DNA of 64,000 nt from Vibrio porteresiae DSM 19223. GTDB taxonomy: Bacteria > Pseudomonadota > Gammaproteobacteria > Enterobacterales > Vibrionaceae. The notes under the pieces are model-generated. The model had not been told where the DNA came from. It did no database searches and was given only the letters and a program-made list of their open reading frames with translations. Positions 36,115 through 44,010 of this stretch are shown here, in pieces; the stretch's first letter is position 1; each line of letters begins with the position of its first letter. The stretch spans positions 744,001 through 808,000 of the forward strand of contig NZ_AP024896.1 of NCBI RefSeq assembly GCF_024347055.1, in the 5' to 3' direction. Made by a program: the position numbers and the translations under genes.

Positions 36115-36153
36115 ACTATTTTGTCCATGCTCGTTGCGAGAGCACAAAATAGT
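36115..36153. repeat. inverted repeat upstream of the diol dehydratase locus
   Basis: ACTATTTTGT (36115-36124) and ACAAAATAGT (36144-36153) are perfect 10-base arms. The 19-base loop contains a second short pairing (GCTC with GAGC-like). It is about 180 bases before the first gene of the locus, in a 270-base gap after the previous terminator, and could be an operator or cruciform element. Confidence 0.55.
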
Positions 36154-36334
36154 CCTCCATCACAGCAAGTTCTGACATCGGCTCCACTTTGCCTCGGTGG
36201 TAATTTAACAGCTAAAAGTCGCTCTGTGCTAGGTACGCGCTTTTTCCTCACTGCATAGGCTTTTGCCTCACAGCATAGATTGCCACGTCTTAGCATGGCG
36301 CTAGCTCAATAAATTGAATCAAGAGGTATCAACC

Positions 36335-36829
36335 GTGAATAGTCATGATGAATTGTTCGATACACCTGTCGATCGCGCGATGGCGAAACAAACTTCCGAC
36401 GCACCACACAAGATCTCACTGCATGACGCCATGCTATTGGGTGAATTCGCGAAACAAAAAGCACTCGAAATGAATTTGCCGGTGGTTTTTTGCTTGATGG
36501 ATGCCAGCGGGAACCAACGTTACTTCTTTTCTATGGAAGATGCCTTATTGGTGAGTCACACCGTTGCGGTTAAAAAAGCATGGACGGCGGTGGCGCTGAA
36601 AATGTCCACTCAGCAATTAGCGCAAGAGATACAACCAGGTAAAAGCCTATACACCTTACAAAACGACGCTAGCTTATGCTGTTTTGGTGGTGGTATTCCT
36701 TTGTGGAGTGGTGAGGTATTGCTCGGAGCTCTGGGTGTGAGTGGTGGCAGCGTGGAACAAGACGTTAGTGTCGCCCAATACGCTGTGACGCAATTTAGTC
36801 AGCGCTATTATTCGTTATTACCTGAGTAA
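36335..36829 (+). CDS. GlcG/HbpS-like protein
   Basis: A 164-residue protein of the GlcG/HbpS (PduO C-terminal-like) family. Residues ~30-160 show ISLHDAMLLGEFAKQKALEM, VVFCLMDASGNQRYF, AVKKAWTAVALKMST and FGGGIPLWSGEVLLGALGVS. Family members bind haem or small ligands and recur in diol and choline degradation loci. It has an N-terminal extension of ~30 residues before the domain. The GTG at 36335 has AGAGGT eight bases upstream; a TTG at 36314 is also in frame. As first gene of the glycyl-radical locus it may support the enzyme, but its exact role is unknown. Confidence 0.8.
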   Translation: MNSHDELFDTPVDRAMAKQTSDAPHKISLHDAMLLGEFAKQKALEMNLPVVFCLMDASGNQRYFFSMEDALLVSHTVAVKKAWTAVALKMSTQQLAQEIQPGKSLYTLQNDASLCCFGGGIPLWSGEVLLGALGVSGGSVEQDVSVAQYAVTQFSQRYYSLLPE

Positions 36830-36909
36830 ACAGTTACCTGCATAACCGTTGTGGCTCAAATAACAGTGGCTTTGCAGAGTGTGTGTCCTAGCGGTAAGGA
36901 AAACCTGAT

Positions 36910-37107
36910 ATGAACGATGCAGAAATTGCTCAAGTCGTCGACAAGATTCTAAGTCAATACACCGAGCCTAAAGTTGAAACAGAGGCCACGCCTTTGGTTA
37001 GCGCTGTTAAAAAAGACGCTAAAAAAGTAGCCGCATGCGATCTTACCCGCATTGTGTCCCGCGCATTGGCAGAAACCTTACACGTGGATTCACATACTAA
37101 AAAATAA
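36910..37107 (+). CDS. 65-residue helical protein with encapsulation-peptide-like start
   Basis: A small protein lying between the GlcG-like and dehydratase genes. It has two amphipathic helices joined by a Lys/Ala/Val linker: residues 2-17 (NDAEIAQVVDKILSQY) and about 44-58 (DLTRIVSRALAETLH). The first has the hydrophobic spacing of microcompartment encapsulation peptides and matches a helix inserted in the dehydratase (E-I-x2-VV-x2-I). AAGGAAA lies before the ATG. No family is recognised. An adaptor or assembly role for the dehydratase is inference. Confidence 0.65.
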   Translation: MNDAEIAQVVDKILSQYTEPKVETEATPLVSAVKKDAKKVAACDLTRIVSRALAETLHVDSHTKK

Positions 37108-37276
37108 CAACAGCTACTCAAATGGGCTTAAGCCAAGCAGGGGATGATTTAGTGACAGGCTATTAGTCGACAGGCATGGGGAATGGTTTAAATAAGTCAC
37201 ATCGCCTATCACTGCGACCGAATTCATTTACAAGGTGTGTTAAAGCATACCTGTTCATCATTTTTGGAGACATTGT

Positions 37277-39814
37277 ATGTTAGAGAAAGGCTTTTCTAAT
37301 CCAACCGATCGGGTGATTAGACTGAAAAATACCATTTTGCGTGCTCAGCCTTATGTGGAATCAGAACGCGCAGTGCTTGCCACCCAAGCTTATCGTGAAA
37401 ACGAACAGCGACCAGCCATCATGCGTCGCGCCAAAGTGGTGGAGAAAATCTTCAATGAACTGCCAGTCACCATTCGACCTGACGAATTGATTGTTGGGGC
37501 AGTGACCATCAATCCACGCTCCACTGAAATTTGTCCTGAATTCTCTTTCGATTGGGTCGAAAAAGAGTTCGAGACGATGGCAACGCGTATTGCCGACCCC
37601 TTTGTTATTGAGAAGAAAACCGCCCAAGAATTGCATGAAGCGTTCAAGTATTGGCCGGGAAAAACCACCAGCGAATTGGCGGCATCTTACATGTCGCCTG
37701 AAACACACGATGCAATGAACAGCGGTGTCTTCACCGTAGGAAACTACTTCTTCGGTGGCATCGGTCACGTGTGTGTCGATTACGGAAAGATTCTTAAGGT
37801 AGGTTTTAGCGGCGTTATCGATGAAGTTAACCTCGCGCTAGCAAATCTTGACCGCACCAAACCGGATTACATCAAGAAAGAGCAGTTTTACCATGCGGTC
37901 ATTATCAGTTATCAAGCTGCCATTAAGTTCGCTCATCGTTATGCAGATGAAGCAGAGCGCCTTGCCCAAATTGAAGCCAATCCTCATCGGAAAGGGGAAT
38001 TAGAACAGATCGCGCAAAACTGTCGTCGCGTGCCTGAACACGGTGCGACCAATTTCTGGGAAGCCTGTCAATCCTTCTGGTTTGTGCAAAGCATGTTACA
38101 AATTGAGTCTAGTGGTCACTCTATTTCACCAGGACGTTTTGACCAATATATGTACCCATATTTGGCCGCCGATATCGATATTGATCCAACTTTCGCCCAA
38201 GAGTTGGTTGATTGCTGCTGGATCAAACTCAACGACATCAACAAAACCCGTGATGAAGTCTCTGCGCAAGCCTTTGCTGGTTATGCCGTGTTCCAAAACT
38301 TGATTGTGGGTGGGCAAACCGAAGATGGCTTAGACGCGACTAACGCCTTGACTTACATGTGTATGGAAGCAACGGCACACGTGCGTTTACCGCAACCGTC
38401 TTTCTCCATTCGTGTATGGCAAGGCTCGCCAGATGAGTTCCTATTCCGCGCTTGTGAATTGGTGCGTTTAGGCTTGGGTGTGCCAGCCATGTACAACGAT
38501 GAAGTGATCATCCCGGCGCTACAAAACCGCGGCGTATCGCTGCATGATGCGCGTGATTACTGCATTATCGGCTGTGTTGAACCTCAAGCGCCACACCGCA
38601 CTGACGGATGGCATGATGCGGCGTTTTTTAACGTGGCCAAAGTGCTTGAAATTACCTTACATGGCGGCCGTGTTGGTAACAAACAGTTGGGTCCGGTTAC
38701 CGCAGAAATGACCCAATTCACCGACATCGAAGCGTTCTTTACTGCCTTCAAAACGCAAATGACCTACTTCGTACATAAACTGGTTGAAGCGTGTAACAGT
38801 GTCGATATTGCCCACGGTGAACGTTGTCCTTTGCCGTTCCTTTCTGCCATGGTTGATGACTGTATCGGTCGCGGTAAATCCCTGCAAGAAGGGGGCGCTA
38901 TTTATAACTTCACCGGGCCGCAAGCATTTGGGATTGCCGATAGTGGTGACTCGGTTTATGCGATGCAAAAACAGGTCTTCGAAGATAAGAAGCTCACTAT
39001 GGCCGAACTCAAAGAAGCGCTGGATGCGAACTTTGATTTCACTCTCGAACACGTTGAGCCCGTGAACAAAATGTCGCTGACTGAACAAGAAATCAATGCG
39101 GTGGTAAAACGTATCATGGCAGATAATGGCGAGTTGACGCCTGCTGCAGTGAAAGAAGAAGTCTACCGTCAATTGTCACAAGCCAATGCACCAGAGCCTC
39201 ATAGCATGTCTCGCCATGAAGAGATCCGCCATTTTCTGGAAAACTCCCCTTGTTTTGGTAACGATATTGATGCCGTCGATTATGTCGCTCGTCGTTGTGC
39301 ATTGGTTTATTGCCAAGAAGTGGAAAAATACACCAACCCTCGTGGCGGTCGTTTTCAAGCGGGCATTTACCCTGTATCAGCCAACGTGTTGTTTGGTAAA
39401 GATGTTGCCGCATTGCCTGATGGTCGTTTGGCTAAGCAGCCTTTGGCCGATGGGGTGTCGCCTCGTCAAGGTAAAGATATCTTAGGGCCAACAGCAGCGG
39501 CTAACTCGGTTGCCAAATTGGATCACTTTATTGCGTCTAATGGTACGCTCTACAACCAAAAATTCTTACCAGCTGCGCTCGCTGGTGAAAATGGGTTACG
39601 TCATTTTAGTGGCTTGGTGCGTAGCTATTTTGATAAGAAGGGAATGCATGTTCAGTTCAACGTCATTGACCGAGAACTGCTGCTGGATGCACAACAACAC
39701 CCTGAAGAACATCAAGATTTGGTGGTTCGTGTTGCGGGATACAGTGCCCAATTTATTGTGTTAGCGAAGGAAGTCCAGGACGACATCATCAGTCGTACTG
39801 AACAGACTTTTTAA
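37277..39814 (+). CDS. glycyl-radical (B12-independent) diol/glycerol dehydratase
   Basis: An 845-residue glycyl-radical enzyme that should dehydrate glycerol to 3-hydroxypropanal or 1,2-propanediol to propanal. The active-site residues known from Clostridium butyricum glycerol dehydratase fall at identical numbers: H164 (GGIGH), H281-S282 (GHSISPGRFDQY), C433 and E435 (IIGCVEPQ), D447 (GWHD). The radical glycine is G821 in RVAGYSA. The H-D pair after the Cys argues against choline lyase. It is 58 residues longer than the 787-residue enzyme. The extra part lies at about 588-645 and contains LTEQEINAVVKRIMAD and a second helix, resembling encapsulation peptides. GGAG precedes the start. It is strictly anaerobic chemistry. 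Confidence 0.93.
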   Translation: MLEKGFSNPTDRVIRLKNTILRAQPYVESERAVLATQAYRENEQRPAIMRRAKVVEKIFNELPVTIRPDELIVGAVTINPRSTEICPEFSFDWVEKEFETMATRIADPFVIEKKTAQELHEAFKYWPGKTTSELAASYMSPETHDAMNSGVFTVGNYFFGGIGHVCVDYGKILKVGFSGVIDEVNLALANLDRTKPDYIKKEQFYHAVIISYQAAIKFAHRYADEAERLAQIEANPHRKGELEQIAQNCRRVPEHGATNFWEACQSFWFVQSMLQIESSGHSISPGRFDQYMYPYLAADIDIDPTFAQELVDCCWIKLNDINKTRDEVSAQAFAGYAVFQNLIVGGQTEDGLDATNALTYMCMEATAHVRLPQPSFSIRVWQGSPDEFLFRACELVRLGLGVPAMYNDEVIIPALQNRGVSLHDARDYCIIGCVEPQAPHRTDGWHDAAFFNVAKVLEITLHGGRVGNKQLGPVTAEMTQFTDIEAFFTAFKTQMTYFVHKLVEACNSVDIAHGERCPLPFLSAMVDDCIGRGKSLQEGGAIYNFTGPQAFGIADSGDSVYAMQKQVFEDKKLTMAELKEALDANFDFTLEHVEPVNKMSLTEQEINAVVKRIMADNGELTPAAVKEEVYRQLSQANAPEPHSMSRHEEIRHFLENSPCFGNDIDAVDYVARRCALVYCQEVEKYTNPRGGRFQAGIYPVSANVLFGKDVAALPDGRLAKQPLADGVSPRQGKDILGPTAAANSVAKLDHFIASNGTLYNQKFLPAALAGENGLRHFSGLVRSYFDKKGMHVQFNVIDRELLLDAQQHPEEHQDLVVRVAGYSAQFIVLAKEVQDDIISRTEQTF

Positions 39815-39828
39815 GGCAGAGTCCCTTT

Positions 39829-39857
39829 TAGGCCGTCTTAGTGCGGCCTATTTTTTT
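39829..39857 (+). terminator. terminator between dehydratase and activase genes
   Basis: TAGGCCG and CGGCCTA around an eight-base loop, followed by seven T. It lies in the 60-base gap between two genes that must work together, so it probably lowers activase expression relative to the dehydratase. Confidence 0.8.
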
Positions 39858-39875
39858 GCAATGAGAGCCCTCGAG

Positions 39876-40793
39876 ATGAATGAAGTCAATTACAACGCAG
39901 AAGGAACTCTGTTCAATATCCAACGCTATTCGATTCACGATGGACCGGGGATACGCACGATTCCTTTTTTTAAAGGCTGCCCTCTATCGTGTCAATGGTG
40001 CAGTAATCCAGAATCGCAACGGCTCAAACCTGAGCTGATGTTCAATAAAATTCGGTGTGTCCATTGTGGTAAGTGTACAGACGCATGCCCAAGGCAGGCG
40101 ATAGCCTTTACTCATCCCTATTTTGTGGATCGTGAAAAATGCAATCAGTGTGGTGAATGTGCCGATGTATGCCCAACCCATGCATTGGAAATGAAGGGCA
40201 CGCGGATGAGCGTGGCACAAGTGATCGATGCACTGAAAAAGGAAGAAACACTTTTTCGCCGTGCGGGAGGAGGAGTGACGCTCTCGGGCGGAGAGCCGCT
40301 AACCCAACCAGAATTTGCCCGAGAGCTGCTTAAAGCGTGCAAAGATAAAGGGTGGCATACTGCGATTGAAACGACCGCTTACGCACCGAAGCGAGTAATT
40401 AAAGAGATCTTTCCCTTTATTGATGTTGCCTTAACCGACATAAAAGCGATCAATCCTTTTATTCATAAGCGTTACACCGGTGTCGACAATCGCATTATTT
40501 TGGAAAATTTACTGCGTATTGCACAGATCACTCAGCTGGTGGTGCGAGTGCCGGTCATTCCGGGCGTAAATGATAACATTGAAGAAATTCATGCGATTAC
40601 CGAATTTGCCAAGTTGCTGCACGGCGTGGATACGCTACATTTATTGGCGTATCACACCTATGGTGAAAACAAATACGCGCTGCTTGGCCGTATTTATCCG
40701 ATGAGGGAAACAGCGCTAGTTAGCGAAGAGAAAATGGAGCAGCTTAAGGCCGAAGTTGAAGCGCAAGGTTTCCATTGTCAGATCGGTGGCTAA
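39876..40793 (+). CDS. glycyl-radical enzyme activase
   Basis: A 305-residue radical-SAM protein that makes the glycyl radical on the dehydratase. The SAM cluster motif is GCPLSCQWCSNPE (C-x3-C-x2-C), and residues ~45-110 insert two ferredoxin-type clusters (CVHCGKCTDACP and CNQCGECADVCP), as in diol dehydratase activases. LSGGEPLTQPEFA is the SAM-binding GGE motif. The ATG at 39876 has GAGAG eight bases upstream; an ATG at 39861 is in frame but lacks a site. Its stop overlaps the stop of the convergent kinase gene by four bases. Confidence 0.93.
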   Translation: MNEVNYNAEGTLFNIQRYSIHDGPGIRTIPFFKGCPLSCQWCSNPESQRLKPELMFNKIRCVHCGKCTDACPRQAIAFTHPYFVDREKCNQCGECADVCPTHALEMKGTRMSVAQVIDALKKEETLFRRAGGGVTLSGGEPLTQPEFARELLKACKDKGWHTAIETTAYAPKRVIKEIFPFIDVALTDIKAINPFIHKRYTGVDNRIILENLLRIAQITQLVVRVPVIPGVNDNIEEIHAITEFAKLLHGVDTLHLLAYHTYGENKYALLGRIYPMRETALVSEEKMEQLKAEVEAQGFHCQIGG

Positions 40794-43129
40794 TCACTGA
40801 TGGTGGCAGAGGCTGGTTGAGATGTGGCGTGGCGTTGCCGATAGGCAGAGGGCGTCATTCCCACCTCTTTTTTAAAGATGCGACAAAAATAGTTGGCATC
40901 TTGCCAAGCCAGTTCTAACGCGATGGTGTTCACTTTAAGATCGCTATAGTGCAATAACGCGCAGGCAATCGCGATTTTGCGCCCGGTAATGTAGTTGGCA
41001 ACGCCAATTCCTTCGCTTTTCTTAAAGGCACGGCTTAAATAACAGGCACTAACAAACGCGTGCTCGGCTATCTCAGCTAACGTCAAGTTGTCGAGAATAT
41101 GTCGTTCAATATGCAGTTTGGCGCGCTGCAAAAATTCGTTACTACTCGATGGCGGTGTGCCTTTCTCCGTAAATATCTCACGGCTTAATTTGATTAAAGA
41201 AAGAGTCAGATGCGCGTATACCGCTGGCGTCAGACCATAGCGCTCGACCTCTTGGGCAACTCTTTGGAGTTGATTTTGTACCGCAGCATATTGCTCAGTG
41301 AGCGAAGCAAGGTGATGACTGATGATGTCGAGAAGTTCTTTGATTTGTAGTCGAGCATCCTGTCCTTGCTTCGTCTGCCGGTAAGCCTGATTGATCTGTT
41401 CTACTAGATAATCATGCCACTGAGCGCATGCGCGGTTAGCCAATAGATCAGCAATTTTTTGTTCAATGGCGCGCGCAGCCGACACCGCTTGCGAATCGAT
41501 ACCTAAAGTACGTTTGATCGTATTGGTGAGCGTACTTTTTTTCACCGGTTTTAGCAGGTAGTCTTCCACGTGCAGGCTCAACATGCTGCGCACAATATCA
41601 AAATCGTCATTCGCACTGGTCACCACCACTTTGGTATCGCGGTCTTTGGCTTTGAGATATTCAATCACCTCTTTTCCATTGGGAAGTGGAATATTGATAT
41701 CAACAAACATCATGTCGATGTGATTTAACTCATCAATAAGCTCTATCGCCTTTTTCCCTGTAGACGCTTCATGCAGCACCGCATTATCCACACACTGCGC
41801 AATAATGCGGTGGAGTGATTCAAGTTCGATGGGTTCATCTTCCACAATAACAATATTGTACATAATGCACCTCGCGATTGGACTATATAGATTCTGTTGT
41901 AGTGGGAAGCGTAAGCGGATAGTCGTTCCCTTCATCGGCTTATAAGGGCTGGATAATTCGAGTTTGTAATGATCGCCAAACAGTAACTTCATGCGGTTCA
42001 TAATGTTAAAAATACCGATGCCGCCTTTTTGTTGATTGCGCTCTCCCGACAAAATAAGCTGGATATTTTCGGGGGAAATACCATCGCCATTGTCTTTTAG
42101 CTCGAGAATGACGTTCTCTCCGTCATCTGTTGCTTTAATGGATAATTCACTGACGATTTCCCTTGGTTCAACCACGTAATTAAAGAAGTTTTCGACTAAG
42201 GGTTGTAATACTAAGAATGGGCATACCACGTTTAAATAGCGTTGTGGAATGTCGATAGAGTAGGTAAAGCGATTTCCCATACGCACAGTTTGAATCGACA
42301 TGTACTTTTTCACGTAGTCCAATTCTTGATTGAGCGTGATCAGTCCCTGATTATTTTTGCGCAGCAGATAGCGCATCATGTCGGAAAAATCGTGCACCAT
42401 GGTTTCGGTGCGTTGCGCCTCTTCCAAAAAGGCGAGCCGGCCAATGGTATTAAGCACATTAAATAAAAAGTGTGGATTGATTTGATAGGAGAGCGCTTTA
42501 AACTCCGCTTCATGTAATGAACGCTCTATTTCCATTCTTTTTCTTAATTCATCGGTTAATTCGAGTTCCTTTTGTCTTAACTCGCGTTGAATATAAGTAT
42601 TATGAGCTTGCTCTACCAGATAGGAAGCCACATTAAACAGTGTGTAGGCCGTCGATTCGAACCTATCGTAAGGTATGCTTTGGGCTTTGTTATAGAGTGC
42701 TCGATATTTCTCGTCGTGAGTGAGATCTCTATTTTTCTTGAGAATATAGGGAACGCGTTTTTGCTCTTTATCTTCAATTTTGACTTGCCCAGAGATAAAT
42801 GCGCCCAAATAACGACCGTTGATCATAATGGGAACGGCACACTCAACGAAGCCACAATAGCAGCGATAGACCGCAGGTTTACCGGATTCCATCGCTAGTT
42901 TACCGCCCGCAGCATCGCTTTGATAACACTGCTTTTTTTGGTTGGGATCTTGTCTAGCGTGCTCACAATATTCACAAAAACCACTTGGTTGAGTGACAGG
43001 GACTCCATATTCATCCACGACCACTAAAGCAATCATCATCGATTTACTAAAGTTGTCTTGCAGGGTCTGAAGCCTGTCAATGTTCAAATATTGTTGGAGT
43101 TTATATTGGGCGTTCATTATGTGAGTCAC
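40790..43129 (-). CDS. PocR-LytS histidine kinase fused to REC-AraC regulator
   Basis: A 779-residue one-piece two-component system. Residues ~10-180 are a PocR sensor domain with conserved Cys (FCEYCEH, CYCGFVECAVPI), associated with sensing small diols. Residues ~205-290 are a LytS-type kinase core (LSYQINPHFLFNVLNTIGR), and ~310-410 an ATPase domain (LVENFF, DNGDGIS, GGIGIFN). A receiver starts at ~423 (MYNIVIVEDEPIELESLHRI, with VDINIPLPNG for the phospho-Asp), then an AraC HTH (~665-765, LAEIAEHAFVSACYLSRAFK). Kinase and regulator are normally two genes. The ATG at the receiver start (41863) still has GAGGTG before it, so a separate regulator may also be made. It is convergent with the dehydratase operon that it likely controls. 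No membrane segments. Confidence 0.9.
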   Translation of the reverse strand: MTHIMNAQYKLQQYLNIDRLQTLQDNFSKSMMIALVVVDEYGVPVTQPSGFCEYCEHARQDPNQKKQCYQSDAAGGKLAMESGKPAVYRCYCGFVECAVPIMINGRYLGAFISGQVKIEDKEQKRVPYILKKNRDLTHDEKYRALYNKAQSIPYDRFESTAYTLFNVASYLVEQAHNTYIQRELRQKELELTDELRKRMEIERSLHEAEFKALSYQINPHFLFNVLNTIGRLAFLEEAQRTETMVHDFSDMMRYLLRKNNQGLITLNQELDYVKKYMSIQTVRMGNRFTYSIDIPQRYLNVVCPFLVLQPLVENFFNYVVEPREIVSELSIKATDDGENVILELKDNGDGISPENIQLILSGERNQQKGGIGIFNIMNRMKLLFGDHYKLELSSPYKPMKGTTIRLRFPLQQNLYSPIARCIMYNIVIVEDEPIELESLHRIIAQCVDNAVLHEASTGKKAIELIDELNHIDMMFVDINIPLPNGKEVIEYLKAKDRDTKVVVTSANDDFDIVRSMLSLHVEDYLLKPVKKSTLTNTIKRTLGIDSQAVSAARAIEQKIADLLANRACAQWHDYLVEQINQAYRQTKQGQDARLQIKELLDIISHHLASLTEQYAAVQNQLQRVAQEVERYGLTPAVYAHLTLSLIKLSREIFTEKGTPPSSSNEFLQRAKLHIERHILDNLTLAEIAEHAFVSACYLSRAFKKSEGIGVANYITGRKIAIACALLHYSDLKVNTIALELAWQDANYFCRIFKKEVGMTPSAYRQRHATSQPASATISD
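41863..41873 (-). promoter_or_regulatory. internal ribosome binding site and start inside the fused kinase-regulator gene
   Basis: GAGGTG (41868-41873 on the minus strand) is followed after four bases by ATG at 41863, exactly where a stand-alone receiver-AraC protein (residues ~423-779) would begin. Confidence 0.6.
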
Positions 43130-43259
43130 GAGCGTTAAAAATGGCAGAAGAACCGTCTTGCACTATAACGGCGCACTCATGTCTTAACGTTGAGTGTGTT
43201 CACACTAAAAGAAACAATATGCGATAAGGTCAATGATAAGGCGATGGTTAATATTTAAG

Positions 43260-43294
43260 TTATTTAGATCAATTAATTATATTGATCTAAATAA
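43260..43294. repeat. 14-bp inverted repeat upstream of the kinase gene
   Basis: TTATTTAGATCAAT and ATTGATCTAAATAA are perfect arms separated by seven A/T bases. It lies 131 bases before the kinase start, in the 250-base gap after msrQ. It has no U-tract and is more like an operator than a terminator. Two direct copies of GATAAGG lie nearby at 43223 and 43235. Confidence 0.6.
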
Positions 43295-43382
43295 TATTAA
43301 TGCCTGCTTATTTAACATGAAGTGTGATGTTCTCCCAATTTGCCCTTACTAATAGCATTTATCGTCATTCGTATGGGAGCGA

Positions 43383-44009
43383 CTATCGACGATGTAAAGG
43401 TGACCTATTCTTAAATTTCATTTGGACTTTAATCAGGATAATCATCACTCCGCCCACCCAATAATAAACCGGTGCACCCCAGGCTGTTTTTTCCGACCAA
43501 GTGTAGTGCCACAGCATCAGTATTAGAGCTAGGTAAACAAGGTTATGCAGTGTTTGCCAGCGGCGACCGAGTTTGCGCCGGATGGCGTTGGGGGAGGTGA
43601 TGGTTAAAGCGAGCAAAATGAGTAGGGCACTAAAGCCAATCGTAATATAAGGGCGTTCGGCTATGGTTGCGCCAAGTTGGCTGAGGTTGAGACCCAAAAT
43701 AAAGATGGCGAAGGTGAGAAAATGACACAGCGCGTAAACAAAGGTGTAGACGCCGATTAAACGGCGAAAACGTATCAGCTCACCACCGAAATACCGGCTC
43801 AATGGGGAAATCATCAGGGTGATAAGCAATAAGTTTATCGCGCCAAAACCGGTAAAATGTAGCAGCCCAGCAACCGGATCAGCACCCAACTCATCTTGCA
43901 CGCCGAGCCAAAAGGTTAAGATGAGCCAACCAGCGGCGACAAAATGAATCAGGCTCTTGGCCGTGACTCTTTGCCATGAAGTGAGCTTTAAGGTCCAACG
44001 CATTGCCAT
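43383..44009 (-). CDS. msrQ: haem-containing MsrQ (YedZ) membrane subunit
   Basis: A 208-residue membrane protein with about six helices and the ferric-reductase-like haem domain: LHFTGFGAINLLLITLMISP, FRRLIGVYTFVYALCHFLTF and RRKLGRRWQTLHNLVYLALI provide His ligands. MsrQ passes electrons from quinones or flavins to MsrP for repair of periplasmic methionine sulfoxide. It directly follows msrP, with one base between the genes. Confidence 0.95.
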   Translation of the reverse strand: MAMRWTLKLTSWQRVTAKSLIHFVAAGWLILTFWLGVQDELGADPVAGLLHFTGFGAINLLLITLMISPLSRYFGGELIRFRRLIGVYTFVYALCHFLTFAIFILGLNLSQLGATIAERPYITIGFSALLILLALTITSPNAIRRKLGRRWQTLHNLVYLALILMLWHYTWSEKTAWGAPVYYWVGGVMIILIKVQMKFKNRSPLHRR

Positions 44010-44010
44010 A

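Noticed and set aside
36087..36296. 69-codon minus-strand frame with several Cys
   Set aside because: No ribosome binding site; overlaps the inverted repeat and leader of the diol locus.
37277..39814. Choline trimethylamine-lyase (CutC) assignment
   Set aside because: The residues after the catalytic Cys (HD at +13/+14) and H164, H281-S282 match diol dehydratase.
36335..43129. Complete bacterial microcompartment operon
   Set aside because: Despite targeting-like helices, there are no shell proteins, aldehyde dehydrogenase or phosphotransacylase in the window.
43260..43294. FNR site for anaerobic control
   Set aside because: The half-sites are in the order ATCAAT...ATTGAT, opposite to TTGAT-N4-ATCAA.
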